Numbered from the stretch's first letter, positions 1-12,295 are shown. The stretch is DNA of 64,000 bases from Anisodus tanguticus (GCA_034509755.1 CM067547.1:53019359-53083358); one strand, 5' to 3'. The notes: a model not told the origin generated them from the sequence alone. Translations and numbers: made by a program.

Positions 1-873
1 TTCTGATTCATAGGTGGATCCAAAATTTAAAGTCGCAAGTGCGTATAGTACTGCAGTCACTAATTTGTGTGATAATAAATGTAAATATATAGGTACTTTT
101 CTAAAATTTTGAGTTATATATGTAGTTGGAGTCTAAAAAGACTTAAATTTGTACTTTTGAAAAAGTTGACTATTATTTTCTGCACCTAGCATTTTTCTGA
201 GTCAGCGGCGGATCAAAAATTTAAAATCAGGGAGCCTGGAGAGTACTGCAGTGGCTAGTATTTGTGATAATAAATTTAATCATATACTTTTAACAAAAAT
301 CAATCATTTATGTTATTCGAGTCTAAAAAGTTGTAATGTGTACTTTTCATCAGAAAGTTTCTCTATATACATATAGCTGGAGTTGAAAAGTTTTAGTTAT
401 ATATATAGTTTGAGCTGAAAGTAGTAGTGGGTCTAAATTCACTGAGAGAGAGTTGGATCTGACTATGTTCTGAGTTACTTTAAGGTAATTAGAGAAATAA
501 TATCCAGTGGGTGTGATTGTTTCTTAGGAATTCAACATCAAGATGTGATTGTACAGCTTCTAGCATTGTTCCGAATCAGAGGGGGATCCAAAATTTAAAA
601 GCAGCAGTGCAATTAGCACTGCAGCACCTGATAAATATATACTTCTTTAAAAAACATAATCAATTTTAGGTATAGTTCGAGTGTAAAAAGTTTTAAATGT
701 GTACTTTTCAAAAAGTTCCTGGCTTTCTATAAGTTGGAGTTGAAACGTTTTAGTTATATATATTGTTTGAGTCGAAAGTAGTGGTGGGTTTAAAGTCAGA
801 GAGTGATAGTTGGATCTGGCTTTTCTTTAAGGTAATTAGAGAATAATGTACAATGGATATGATTGTTTCACAG
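1..873 (+). repeat. Tandem repeats in V-ATPase E intron 1
   Basis: Three diverged direct copies of one unit begin near 1, 195 and 565. Each starts with a block resembling 'ggatccaaaatttaaa', then 'actgcag', then an AT-rich part with 'gagtctaaaaagt' and 'tgtacttttca'. The second and third copies run on through 'ttaaggtaattagaga' and 'gattgttt' to a splice-acceptor-like 'ag' followed by 'gaattcaacatc'. In the third copy this is the real acceptor of exon 2 at 873/874. In the second copy (about 534-556) it is a ghost acceptor with about 15 matching exon bases before it diverges. The first copy is shortened in the middle. The unit is about 310-370 bases. All of this is read directly from the sequence; that it is intronic is inferred from the gene on its right. 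Confidence 0.8.
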
Positions 874-3800
874 GAATTCAACATCGAGAAGTTGCAGCTA
901 GTGGAAGCAGAGAAGAAGAAGATCAGACAAGAGTATGAGCGCAAAGAGAAACAAGTGGACGTTCGGAAGAAGATGTAAGTTTGCTTATTTGATTTGGTTT
1001 GTTGTTGTGTTATAATTTTTGTTTTAGGTAAAATTGGCTTTAAGAAAAAGTTCTTTGATTTTATGTTTTGGAGTTCATTTGCTGGTGAAATGCTACGATT
1101 TGATTTCCTGTTAGCCATCAAATGCTGGTTGTGCTTTAACTGTGAATGGAAGATATTAAGTTCTACTGTTACCGTGACAGCAATCAAAAGCCACTGTATT
1201 GTAACTATAATAGCTATCACTTGGATTTTGGATGAAAATGATTGTTTTTATTTGGTGTCTTAGCCGTATGATTTTAGTTTGCAGTTTGAAAATACCTTTT
1301 TCTCTTTGGTATATCCAGATTTCTGCTTGTTGAACATCATGGATGTACTTTTTCAGCTGTCGGGTGCATAAATCTTACTGTAAAAGAAAAAAAGTAGAGC
1401 TTACTAATGGCAACTTCTGGAGCTTTTGTGCTTTGACATATTCCACTGCTGTATTCTGCTACCACTGCTAGCTTTTTTTAAGTACTTCTTGCTAGTTAGA
1501 ATATAGTATTTTTTTTCGTGGAACAAGCCACATGGTTAAATTAGGTCTGAAGTTGATTTCCTTATGATGTTCGTTTCTGTATGCTGTAGCAAGCCAGATC
1601 ATGTTGAACTAGCTCCAAACTTTAATTTTAAATTGCTATTATTTTACGAAAATAACATTCTCTGAGGTCCAGCTTATCTACTTTGAACTTCAGTCGGCTG
1701 ATATGGTCTTTAAAGTTTCTTTTTAATTTATTTCTTGCAGTGAGTACTCCATGCAACTCAATGGCTCTCGGATCAAAGTTCTTCAAGCTCAGGATGACTT
1801 GGTTAACACCATGAAGGAGGCAGCAGCAAAGGAGCTCTTAAAAGTTAGCCATCATCACCACGACCTCGTAGATCTTATCATTCCTCACCACGAAGACAGT
1901 TATAAGAAGCTTTTGCATGGTCTTATTGTTCAGGTATGATGGACGTTAATCTACACTATTTTCTCCTCTTTTTTGCTGGACTCCACGAATTAAACTATGA
2001 GATCTTAGAAATTGAGCAGGAATATTATATGGAAGATATGATATTTATAAGATGATCAATATAGTCATCTGTTGATGTGGTCATATGTATCATGTTATCT
2101 GAAATCTTGGGCACTAGATCATGGATCCTTATTTGGTTTCTATGGCATCTATTGTACTTTACAATGGAATGAGAACTTGAAAATTGTGAAATATCTCTTG
2201 CTTCAAGTTCAGACTGGGTCTTAATATATTAAGTCTAAGACTACTAGAGTCATGTAATAGTTTTAGATACCAAAAAATAATTGGATAGTGTGACAAGGAA
2301 CTTTTACTGGTACCTTACCTTCTGGATCCTTCTAACATTGAGGCTCGACTTTAACATAATCTAAAATTGGAGCACTTACTCTCATGGTAAATTGGTAATA
2401 TGAAGCTTGAAGTTTCTTCTTTGCAAGTATTTAAATGTCTAGAGTCTACGGCCAAAGGCAATACGATGATTAACAACTTATTGTTGCTTAGTTTTTAGGC
2501 ATGATTTGAAACCAACTCTTTCCGTTGCAGAGTTTGCTTAGGCTTAAAGAGCCTTGTGTCCTGATGCGTTGTCGGAAACATGACATACACGAGGTTGAAC
2601 ATGTATTGCATGCAGCAAAGGAAGAATATGCAGAGAAGGCAAACGTCCACGCACCTGAGATCATAATTGACGACATCCACCTTCCCCCGGCTCCATCACA
2701 TCATAATATGCATGGTCCTTCTTGGTAAGCTGCTCTATTACAACCTTACTTGCATGAATAAACCTGAAAATACAGCCTGCCATTCTTAAGTTAGGTTCTG
2801 ATATCTGTTGGTTGGATTCCTTTCTTTCTCTTGTTTCATGTGTTATTGCTTTTGAGAGAAATTAGCTTTCTGAAAAATCACGTAACTCCTCTTACTAACT
2901 TCTCTCTCTTTATCCCCACAGCTCTGGAGGAGTAGTGTTGGCTTCTCGAGATGGGAAAATTGTGTGTGAAAACACTCTTGATGCCAGATTGGAAGTTGTG
3001 TTCCGTAAAAAACTGCCGGAGGTACTTTCTTCTGCCCTTTCCTTCACACTTCTCAGATTTCTGTGGATTGGCCTTGCTGATTCTTTTGATTTTCATTCCT
3101 CCAATGTACATGATCTACTACTGCTCGAGTTTTAGCTATCTATAGATCCCTTGCTATTTAAAATATCATTCAGATGAGTTACAAAGTGTCTTAAATTGTT
3201 CATTGTTTAACTTGATATGCGTTTAGATGCTTACTGTTTCTTATTAGTGAATGATCTCTATGTAATAGCTTCTTGCAGCTCAATTCATTGACATGTTGTA
3301 ACTCTTAGCTATGTCGTTTAAAATTTGCACTGTCATCTCCTTATCATTTTCGTCCACTAAATTTAGTTAATCTGGGTCGAGGGCGGTTGTTTCCTAAAAT
3401 TTGTCGAGACTTATGAAAACTTGAGTATTAAAATGCCTGTAAGGTAAACTGGTGCTTGACCCGTTTAACCTCACAAGCAAATCAAGACTTGAGTCTACAA
3501 ATATATTGATGACCAGCAACAGAACCAGCTAGGATGGATTGAATGAATGATTGAAGAAAGGGTGGATGAAGTGAAGGAAATGAGGGAACGACAGAGAATC
3601 CTACTTACCAGTAAAATAAGTTGAATGTTTACTTCTTAGTAGGGATGGGATGACAGCAATAGTTGTTGTCAGAGGCTCATTTGCAGCGCACTTAAGCCAT
3701 GAAGCTCAGAGAATCTCAAGGTCGTCAGTATAGGCAAGGGACTAAGCCATGCAGCTCATTGCCCATAAGTACTATCTTGAATAGAGCGGTACTAGATAAA

Positions 3801-4480
3801 ACATAAAAATATGATTGGCAAAAAAAAATGTCACTTCCTCCGTCCCAATCATATGTGTTTGACTGGGCATGGAGTTTCAGAAAGTAAGGAATACTTTTGA
3901 AACTTGTGGTCTTAAAATAAGCTGTAGATACTTGTGTGGCTATAAATCATATCATTAAGGGTAAAATGAGCATTTTAAAGTCCAGTTGTTACTCAATATA
4001 AAAAAATGTCCTTGGACTTGCTAAAAAGGAAAGAGTGTCACATAAATTAGGCCGAGGGGGTAATTTGTTAAGGAAATCATTATGAATGAAGTTGTTACAT
4101 TTTTCTTGCAGTACGTATATATTTTTATTTTTCTTGCTGCACCCTTTTTAACTAAAGCCCACACTTCAATTGCGCTTTGAGCTTAAAGCCCTGATACACC
4201 GGAGCGCTTTTTAACTCTATTCATCTTTGACAATACTGAGCAAGAGGGATCTTCCTGATTTACCTTTTTCATTTTTCCTTTTGGGTGGGGTGGTTGTAAC
4301 TTGTGACAGATTGGTTTAGAACTTTATCCTTGTGTTTGTTAACTGAACTAGTGTGCTTCTTCCATCTATTATCATTTCTCTGCTTTATTATCATCTCTGC
4401 TTAATTAGCTGTTAAATTCTAATTTTCGCTGTTGAATCTTGCAGATCCGCAAGTGCTTATTCGGTCAGGTTACTGCCTGA
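874..4480 (+). CDS. VHA-E: V-type proton ATPase subunit E (5'-partial)
   Basis: Subunit E is a peripheral-stalk protein of the V1 sector of the vacuolar and endomembrane H+-ATPase; with subunit G it tethers the catalytic head to the membrane sector. Five exons are visible, all with GT-AG borders and matching phases: 874-974, 1741-1933, 2531-2724, 2922-3021 and 4445-4480, ending in TGA. They encode 207 residues, against about 230-240 for plant family members, so about 34 N-terminal residues from exon 1 lie to the left of the window. The visible protein begins EFNIEKLQLVEAEKKK, a long charged helix typical of the stalk, and ends with the conserved block CSGGVVLASRDGKIVCENTL and the family terminus IRKCLFGQVTA. 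A His-rich stretch VSHHHHDLV is seen in exon 3. No stop or frameshift is seen, so it looks functional. Subunit identity is very secure; the isoform is not decided. Confidence 0.93.
3835..4061. mobile_element. Stowaway-like MITE in V-ATPase E intron 5
   Basis: The element starts 'ctccgtcccaatcata' and ends near 'gccgaggggg' next to TA, the usual Stowaway/Mariner arrangement. It lies in the 1.4-kb last intron (3022-4444). Diverged relatives occur at 12672-12898 and, as a partial copy, near 60915-61090. They share internal blocks such as 'gtggctataaat' and 'actaaaaagga'. It has no coding capacity. Confidence 0.7.
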
Positions 4481-6010
4481 GAGGTTGGAGCCTTTTCCTG
4501 TATTTATCACTCTTTGGTCGTCGCTGCTCTGTGGATTTTGAATTGGCGAATGACCAAATTATCATCCATGGCTTTGCTTGTGTATTACTTGGTTTTCTCT
4601 GAAAGACTTGTTTTGCATTATTGAAGCTTGTCTTGTTTTATTGTGATTATTTCATTGGCCATTGCAACGAATTCATGTCAAGCGGTACTTATTTTATTCT
4701 ATATCTAGGCATTAGGCCTGAGCATTTTTTATTGTAATGTTGTGCAATAAGTGTAAGTTGCTTGAACTCGAGTTTGTCAATTGAGACATTAAAATTATGT
4801 GAGTAATGTCCCTCTTTGTACTTGATGAATAACATCTGTGTCCATGTTAGCTCTACTGTTTGCTTTAATATGTAACTGTGAAGAAATTGCACGGTTTCTC
4901 TTCAAATGGGCTGGACTTTAATTTTTGTCCTTCGAAATCGAACTTATGTCTTGCAAGTCATAAGTTCTTTAAGGCCGCAAGCATAACTTGTGAGATATTA
5001 TGATATGAAAATATAAACTTATGCTCCCGCGAAGAAGCTATTTGTTACAAGGGACAAAATTAAAGACCAACACAAAATAGGGAAAAGTGCAAATGACCCC
5101 ATGTTAGTACACTTTGATTAAAACTTGCATGTTGAAGAGCATCAATTATTCTTGGCCTCGAGGGAGTTGGTAGTCTGTTTTTACCCTACTATTGAAGCGA
5201 TATCCAGTTTTTTAAAATTATTTAACTTGAAGTCAGTGTAGGTATCCTTCACACAAAAGGACATCACCTATACTAGTCACATGATACTATGTTTAGGGGA
5301 AATTGAAATAGGGAAGAAAAAGGTTGCACATGAAAAATAAATAAATAAACTCTCCTTACTGATTAGATCAAAGAAAACAAAGCCAAGTCATTTGTATTGA
5401 CATTGACCCTGTAAAGAATTTTTATGCATGCTCTGTATAATTTGATCAACCCTGACATGTTAGTTATTCAATTTTCTTATTACCATTTAGGCATGCACCG
5501 ACATCTACTTGTTGTATACATTTCCGAACAGTTAAATTTTAAACAACCTAATGGTGAACCATCAATGGATGAAACTTAAACTTTGTTCGACATAGTTGAA
5601 TCCACAAGTTGAAAGTGTTTAAGTTAATTTCCAAATTTGGAATAAGAAGTTAGGCACAAGTTTGGAGTTTACACAAAAAAGGTCCAACAATGGAGTAAAT
5701 ATTATGTGATCAAAGAGAGCCTTAATATGATTTAATGTAAAAGAGAAAAGGTTGATAGTACTCTTGGATAATCTCTCTACTAGTAAAACATATTTTAACC
5801 TGTGACATAATTTTTTGGCTCATTTTTGTTATCTAGGAAATATACTGATGTGGAGGAAAAAGAAATTTACTAGCTAGCGAAACAAGTTTTCTACCTACCA
5901 CCCTTCATTAAGGAAAAAGATTCAGTGACGGAGTTAGAATTTTCACTAAAAAAATTAAAAATATAAAAAAAATATAAATACGAAGAAGTCAAGGGGATTC
6001 TGTAGGGTTT
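4481..6010. other. 3' UTR of V-ATPase E and intergenic DNA
   Basis: The first 250-300 bases after the TGA at 4478-4480 are probably 3' UTR: they are T-rich and contain 'gtaatgttgtgcaataag' near 4735-4752, a plausible polyadenylation context, but no single signal decides the site. From about 4890 on the DNA is AT-rich intergenic sequence with pieces that look like old dispersed repeats. No coding exon or RNA gene is seen. Confidence 0.45.
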
Positions 6011-7563
6011 TGTTGGGTTCAAAACACATAAGTAAGGCACAACGGAAGTTTAAATTTTGTTCTTACTTACCCCAATAAATTCTTCTGGTATGATTATATG
6101 ACTATCAAAACCTGTAACGTAAAACTAGAACACTTACAAGTTATAAAATCTAGAGTCTTTACTTAGGGATTACACGCGACTGTCCCTTCGACTGCAAGCA
6201 CTATGCTATGGTGTATTCCTCTGTCAAGAAAGCCAGGAAATCTCGGCAGAGGTTTGAGAGAGTTTTATCCTAGATTTTAAGTCTAGAATTGTTTATGAGA
6301 ATTAGTATTAAGTGTGTTTAATAACAATGAGGTGTGCTGTATTTATAGTTAATTAGGTGACAAATCATATTAGGGTTGGGCTCCAAGCCTGGCCCAAAAA
6401 CCGAGGTGCAGTGGGACAATCTGACTGGACCCACTGTCGGGTCGGCACCGCGGCGCCTTACGTAAATTTTTGTTTCCCGTTTTCATCTAATATATATATT
6501 CAGCACATTAAATCCAAAATCTAATTTTGATTTAATTAAATAATTTTCATCCAATAGAAATTATCCCATAGTTATTATCAATTTAAATATCTCGATTCCA
6601 AATTGAATATTTAATATTCTCTCAATACACCCTTAGACCGAAAATACAATCGACATAGTGTGACCCTATAGGCCTTCACATATCATCACTAATCCATTTA
6701 AGGTCCATACGAAACTCCTAGACTGCGCCGTATGACGAACTCAATATGTGAAGTACGTTTACATGAATTCAACAAACATAACCTTTATGTGAGATGATAA
6801 ATTCCTTTCATTCGCGAGACACTCGATCAAGCTTAGGATTTGTCATGTGTTTATCCAAATGGCTTGATCACTTTATCTCATCCATATTAGTCGACAACTA
6901 GACCATATTCTAAATATATCTCTTGCATTGGCCAATGACTTGGTCGACCCAATATCACTGAGAAGTTGAGTGTTCTCTCGAATATCCAATCGAGGAATGA
7001 ATCTTAGTCTTGGCTCAACTACCACCTTAATTTACATTATAATGCACCCAACACAAGCCGTATCTTATCCTATAAGGAGTTTAAGCTTAGGACAGGGTCA
7101 AAGTATATTACTCTGTAAACAAGGTGCGTATTGACCTCAAGTCAAAGGACATTCATCTCCCACACGCTGATAACACTTTAGACATGTATACCAAATAGTT
7201 TATCTGCAGGGTATACCAATACTTTCCAAAAGTATCCATGTATCCATCACTAGTAACCATTACTAGTAGCAGGTGAGACATACTACATTCTCTAAGAATG
7301 TCACGCAGACCACATGTCGACTTATAACATATCATCGATATCCCATTCTCGGTGATCATTAGTCGAGGCTATTTTAGAGTTATGCTCTTTCATCAATATC
7401 TCACTCTATTAATGAAAACATAAGCTCAATGGATGTACATTAATGAATAATTACAAACAATCAAATAATAATTCAATAATCGCAAATGCCATAAATATTA
7501 ATCTTATTAATAATACGAATGTTCAAGTACATTTGTCCCTAATAATGATTGTCTCTAGGACAT
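6011..7563 (-). mobile_element. Probable solo LTR
   Basis: A 1.55-kb block starts 'tgttgggttcaaaacac' and ends 'ctctaggaca', so it has the TG...CA ends of an LTR. It has the look of a long terminal repeat: no reading frame, regulatory-type AT-rich body and no partner LTR in the window. The motif 'tgtcctagagacaatcatta', read on the minus strand from 7563, resembles the start of LTRs common in Solanaceae, so I place it on the minus strand. I could not find a clean 5-base target duplication, so the ends are approximate. It might instead be one end of a larger deleted element. Confidence 0.45.
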
Positions 7564-7659
7564 ACATACTTTCAGATTCAACATATACTACATCTAAGAG
7601 ATCCCGCCTGAACCGCGTTCACTGCAAAATTACGCAATATAAGGTTGAAATTATCTTTA

Positions 7660-8145
7660 TGTATATATATACTACTTCCTTTCTTTGTGTGTATACTTCT
7701 TTATATTTTTCAATCATCTTAGTAAAAATCGTAGCACCGCCACTACCTTCATTCTTAGCAAGAGATCTCAGATTAAGAGTCTTTAGAATAGTGAAATCTC
7801 TTATATGGAGTGAGCTGTACGCAACACAAATTTGAATTAGTTGGGTCAGTAAATGGATTTTAAATAAAATATGTTTTATATTTAAAAGAAACAACAAGTT
7901 TTATACTTCACCTTCTTCGTGTGCATACCTCCTTTTACTTTCAATTCCCTGGTAAAATTCTTAGTTTTTTCATTACCTTCATCTTTAATCAGAGATTTCA
8001 AATTTGAGTCTTTAGAATAGTGAAACCCCGGATAGGAAGTATGTTGTACGCAACACGAATTTAAATCAGTTGGTCAGTAAATGAATTCCGAATATAATAT
8101 ATTTTTTATTTAAAAGAAAAAAACAAGTTTTATACTTCACGTATC
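7660..8145. repeat. Two-copy tandem duplication, about 245 bp
   Basis: Two head-to-tail copies abut near 7908. Shared landmarks in order are 'tgtgtatac'/'tgtgcatac', 'ctaccttcatt'/'attaccttcat', 'agtctttagaatagtgaaa', 'gtacgcaacac', 'cagtaaatg', and 'aacaagttttatacttcac' at both ends. The copies differ at many positions, so the duplication is old. No coding function is apparent. Confidence 0.7.
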
Positions 8146-9670
8146 ATCCCATCACTATTTTGACTCGTTATATATCTACCAAACTTCTACACTAGTTAGT
8201 AAAAGCAGCCCACCAGCTGTATAAATTAGTGCGTTCCCTATTTTAATCGTTAACGCAGCACTCAACTAGTCTCTTTTCTTCCATTAAAATTTTATACAGT
8301 ATAAATAATCTTTTACATTTTCAAGTAACTTTAGAAGACAATTTATATATAATAATCCATAAAAGGTGAAAATACACAGTAACCTGAAAAATAAGATAAT
8401 TTACGTCGATCGAAACTGTAAAAGTCTATTACGGTATATTCCTAGTGTTATATATAAGGGTATTCCAAACATATACATATCTCAGTTCGAACAAATAATA
8501 TATAGTATGAGATAAAGTGGGATGGTTACTTCTAACCAAATTTATATAACACGGAGGTCTGATAATTAGTAAGTAAAATCTGAAAATTTGTAAGTAAATT
8601 TTTTTTTGCTAATAAATTTATAAATTTTCAGAACCATTCATTTGTTTAGTGATCCAACAAAGTCAAATGTTAGCCTTCTATTTGTTATGAGCAAGAGCGA
8701 ACCTAGATTAGAAGTTAGGAATTCACGTGAATCTAATAATTTTTGTTCAAATCTTATATATGTATTAAGAAATTCGATAAACCTCTATGAATATTCAAAT
8801 GTGAACCAGTTATTAGTATATATTAACTCGAGGTTGATGTACGAATTCATAAACTTCAAATCTCGATGTCTAGTATTCGCATTGGACCTTCGATTAATTC
8901 GAATACGCGTCGCGTAAGGCCTAACAAAAGGGAAAACTCTCCCTCTTTCATACCCAAAACTCCATTCGATACCTCGGTAATGCATTTGAGTAAGATATTT
9001 CTCCACCAAATCAGATCTTGGTCCTCATATTGAGGATTTATTTCAATTCAGATGACCTTCTCCTTGAACCATATTATTTTAGTCAAATTTAACCTAAAAT
9101 ATCTTGTAATATGCATGCACTGTGTGTACTCTTTCCATAACAAGGAAAAATAGAGGTAACTAAAACTCAAGCAATCTTATATTATTCTTTGTCAAAGATA
9201 GAAGTCATCTTCAAATTAAATATTTTAACTTTAATAAGTATAAATCAAAAGTGAGAATATATATTAATTAATCATATCGAGTAATAAATGAATGCGTAAA
9301 AACACATATTATATATTTACCGAGTGCAAGTAATTTTTTTAAAATTATTTTGTATGTAGATACATGGAGTACAAGTTGGGAAAAAAATAAATTTTAAAAA
9401 AATACAAAAGAGGTATGCAACCATGAAGAAAGGGCATGTGCATTGGTATGCTACATTTATTGTTATTATTTTCAATAAACAATTGAAGATAAGTCAACGT
9501 TATGGAAATAATGCTAAATAAAAATTCATTTTCTTTTTTCGAATCAATTGACTTTAAAAGAAAGTAATTAATTTATAAGCTTTACGATCCAATAAAATTG
9601 GAACAAGGCAGAGAGAAAAAATAAAAAGGCCTTACTTCTTTTGAAATAAAACAAACAATTAATATTAAAA

Positions 9671-9672
<2 letters not shown>
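8146..9672. other. AT-rich intergenic DNA
   Basis: There is no recognisable gene. Short frames are present but have no family resemblance and no splice context. Around 8690-8900 there are phrases such as 'gagcgaacctagattagaagt' that resemble dispersed plant repeats, but no ends could be set. Confidence 0.4.

Positions 9673-9710
<38 letters not shown>
9673..9710. repeat. (TA)n microsatellite
   Basis: An uninterrupted run of about 18 TA units. Such runs vary in length between accessions and are weak points for polymerase slippage; nothing suggests a regulatory role here. Confidence 0.95.
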
Positions 9711-9711
<1 letters not shown>

Positions 9712-11081
9712 TCAAACAAAATGGACAATTAAATATTCAAAGCTCTAATTTTTCTTCTTTTTTGGTTTGTTAATTGTTATATACTCTTTTATTCCTTTTT
9801 TGGTGGCTTTGTTTGTGAAGTTTCCACATGTTTGATTTGTCTATTTTAACCAGTTTCCTGTTTCCCCCTAATTGTGTATTTTTTTATTTGGTACAAGTCT
9901 TAATCAACCTTCAAATTGCTCTATTTTTACGTATCTTAGTTAATAGTAAATTTCCTTAATTATTAGTAAGCCATTGCTAGTGATACATTTTGCTTGTAAT
10001 TCATATTGTTCAACCTTTGCAATTATTAGGATTACATGATCACTTTCTTGAATTTATGAGGAAAAAAATTATGATTTTATGTGAAACTAAATATCTCTAG
10101 ATCCACCACCAAGCTAGGGATGTGTTGGGTACCGGATGTGATCAGATATGTATCCAGAATTTTGTGTTTATAGGTTATGGATTCTGAAAAAGATTGTTAG
10201 CTCATTGAGTTCTGGATAAATTATATATACATATTAAGTGACTTTTTAACACAAATATATGATTTTTACCAAAGCTACGAGGATCTTGCCGAATCTGTGA
10301 CTAGAACTCTAACTTTGCCCCTGGAAGTGATCCTCCTCCCATTAATCAGAGGTCTCGAGTTCGAGATGTAAATCCAGATTAATTGGTCCAGTGAATACCG
10401 GCTTCCAAGTACTATTTAAAAAAAATCTGGAAACTAAAAGTCTACTCCGGAGACAGGATAAGATCTTGACATTGTGAATAGGAAGTTTCTAAGAAGTCTA
10501 CTTCCTTCGCCCTATTTGTACATGTTTTGCAAGTGTATATAACTCAATATAGTTTGAAACTTTGAATAGCATAGCTGATCAATTTGGAATTGGAAGTCAT
10601 GAACAGAATATTATAACTATTTTTTCGCCAAATAATATGCTGCAAATAATACAGCAAAATAATTAATCACATAAAACCTCCCTTGGGAGAAATAGATCAA
10701 AATGTTTTTTTACTAACTTGAAACTCAAAGTGCTATTGAATGCTATTCAAGGAGTATTATATGTATACAAATATCAAATATTAATCATTATTCTAAGTTG
10801 ACTATAATAATTGAATATAAAAAAATTGGGAAGTACCTTGACTAGAAAGTTGATTGGGTTCATTCAATAACAGAAACAAGGCAATGACATTTGACATGAA
10901 TATCATTTTATTCAAATTAACACGTTTTTTAACACCGTTATTTGTTTTGGAGTTTGAACTAATCGAGATTTATACTGCATAATTAAAAAAGAAATACTTA
11001 TCAAAATTTTTCAATTTTTATTGCTCGAACCAAAAATCTCCTATTAAGAATGAAGATATTATATTCATAGTAAAAATTCAT
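9711..11081. other. Intergenic DNA with a SINE-like remnant
   Basis: Mostly AT-rich sequence without a gene. At about 10310-10430 the phrase 'gaggtctcgagttcgag' followed by 'gtgaatacc' and 'gcttccaagtac' resembles the B-box half of a tRNA-derived SINE common in Solanaceae; no A box or target duplication was found, so it is only a fragment. Confidence 0.4.
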
Positions 11082-11093
11082 TTGCACTCTATA

Positions 11094-11171
11094 AAAAGGG
11101 CAACCCGATGTATTAAGCTCTCATTATGCGCGGGGTTCGGGAAAGGACCGGATCACAATGATCTATTGTAC
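11094..11171 (-). mobile_element. TS SINE fragment
   Basis: On the plus strand 'gggcaacccgatgtattaag' followed by 'ctctcattatgcgcgggg' and 'ggaaaggaccggatcac' matches, in reverse orientation, the tail half of the tobacco TS SINE as I know it. The other half is missing; at 11171 it passes into another dispersed repeat. A fuller copy of the same family lies at 58263-58420. Confidence 0.65.
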
Positions 11172-11506
11172 AAAGGCTTGGGCCTAACTCAACCTCAAAA
11201 GATAGCTTGTAGGGTGAGGATTATCCAAGTGCATATAAGGAGTTCATGTTCCCATTTCATTTCCGATGTGGGACTCTTAACACTTATCCACACGCCCAGA
11301 TCTCGTTAACTAGAGCATGAACAATATAATTTGGGGGGCCAACATCGGTGAACAAAGAATTGGAATGTGCTTGACTTTGATACCATATAAAGAATGGATC
11401 TTTGGCCTAATTCAACCTCAAAAGTTAGCTTGTAGGGTGAGGATTGTCCAAGTCCATATAAGGAGTCCATGTTCCCATTCCATTTCCGATGTGGGACTCT
11501 TAACAA
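11172..11506. repeat. Duplicated dispersed repeat
   Basis: Two direct copies about 240 bases apart share 'gcctaactcaacctcaaaag', 'gcttgtagggtgaggatt', 'catataaggagt' and 'ttccgatgtgggactcttaa'. The first is at about 11180-11283 and the second at about 11406-11506. The phrase 'gatgtgggactcttaacac' with 'cacgccc' is a frequent dispersed sequence in flowering plants. Between the copies lies 'ctttgataccat', which resembles the primer-site side of an LTR element, so this may be an LTR remnant; I could not define one. Confidence 0.6.
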
Positions 11507-11507
11507 T

Positions 11508-12060
11508 CACTACAAGAAAGTATAGAATTGACAACAAAACTTTAATAACAATAAATATATTGCTGCTAAAAAACATAAATGACAACAAAAAATTAGTATT
11601 TTATTGCTAACAAACGTAATTGACAACAAATTTAATATGTTGTTGCTGTGAAATTTTTGTATTGGAGGTTATTATAGCGGCATGCAACAATTTTTATTGT
11701 TGTGAAAAGTTCTTTTGACAGTAACATCCAATATATGATAACAAAGAAGCCCCCAGGGACACATGCGAGTTGGTAAGTGACAAGGTGATTGGGGTACAAC
11801 CACTCCGACGTCGCGGGTTCGAATCCGTATAGTGACAGTCTTTGCTGAAATAATGCAAGGGTTGTTGCTGGGTTCGTGTCCCGTTGGTCCTCTCCCTTGC
11901 AGGGCTGCCACTCGCGCATATCTCTCGATTTACATTCCACCTAGCCAAGGGGCCTCTGGTACAAGTGGGGGGTTTCGCCTTCGGGACTTTCCCCTTCACA
12001 AAATATATGATAACAAAGAATATTATTGATAAATATCTTTCTTTTTATAGTATATCTATG
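11508..12060 (+). mobile_element. CACTA-type terminal fragment
   Basis: CACTACAAGAAA at 11508-11519 is exactly the terminal sequence typical of plant CACTA (En/Spm) transposons. It is followed by AT-rich sequence with repeated 'attgacaacaaa' and 'ttgttgct' motifs, as in non-autonomous CACTA derivatives. The matching opposite end (TTTCTTGTAGTG) was not found nearby, so this is one end only and the right limit given is approximate. The SINE at 11749-12001 is inserted in it. Confidence 0.5.
11749..12001 (+). mobile_element. tRNA-derived SINE with 19-bp target duplication
   Basis: The element is flanked by a perfect 19-base direct repeat, aatatatgataacaaagaa, at 11730-11748 and 12002-12020. Inside are an A-box-like 'gagttggtaagtg' and a B-box-like 'gggttcgaatcc' (near 11815), the internal promoter of RNA polymerase III, so the head is derived from a tRNA gene. 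The body ends 'ccccttcacaaa'. Long perfect duplication plus pol III boxes define a SINE moved by LINE machinery. The perfect duplication means the insertion is relatively recent. Confidence 0.85.
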
Positions 12061-12295
12061 CACGTGACTTGTGATAATAGGATTCATGAATTGATGCAAA
12101 TATCATGAGTTTTAACTTATGTTTATTCCCGCAACCCTTAGGGGGTCATGATTACCTTGCTCAGGTGAAATGAATAACATTTTTTCTCCAGCATTCAGGT
12201 CTCTCTCTCTTTCTGTATATGTATATACACACACACAACATTCTGGAATTGTCATATTTATATGACTTGAAGGAAATGAAGGCAAAGTTTTCATT

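Noticed and set aside
994..1263. Open frame of 89 codons on the plus strand after exon 2 of V-ATPase E
   Set aside because: It starts within the intron just after the donor at 975 and has no family resemblance; the splice sites on either side fit the known protein exactly.
7443..7835. Open frame of 130 codons
   Set aside because: It runs across the end of the LTR-like block into a tandem duplication and has a composition typical of AT-rich non-coding DNA.
11810..11835. Possible tRNA gene because of 'ggttcgaatcc'
   Set aside because: The B box is present but no cloverleaf can be drawn with the flanking sequence; the 19-base target duplication shows a SINE.
11632..11999. Overlapping frames of about 100 codons on the minus strand
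   Set aside because: They are shadows of the SINE at 11749-12001, whose pol III boxes and target duplication explain the sequence.
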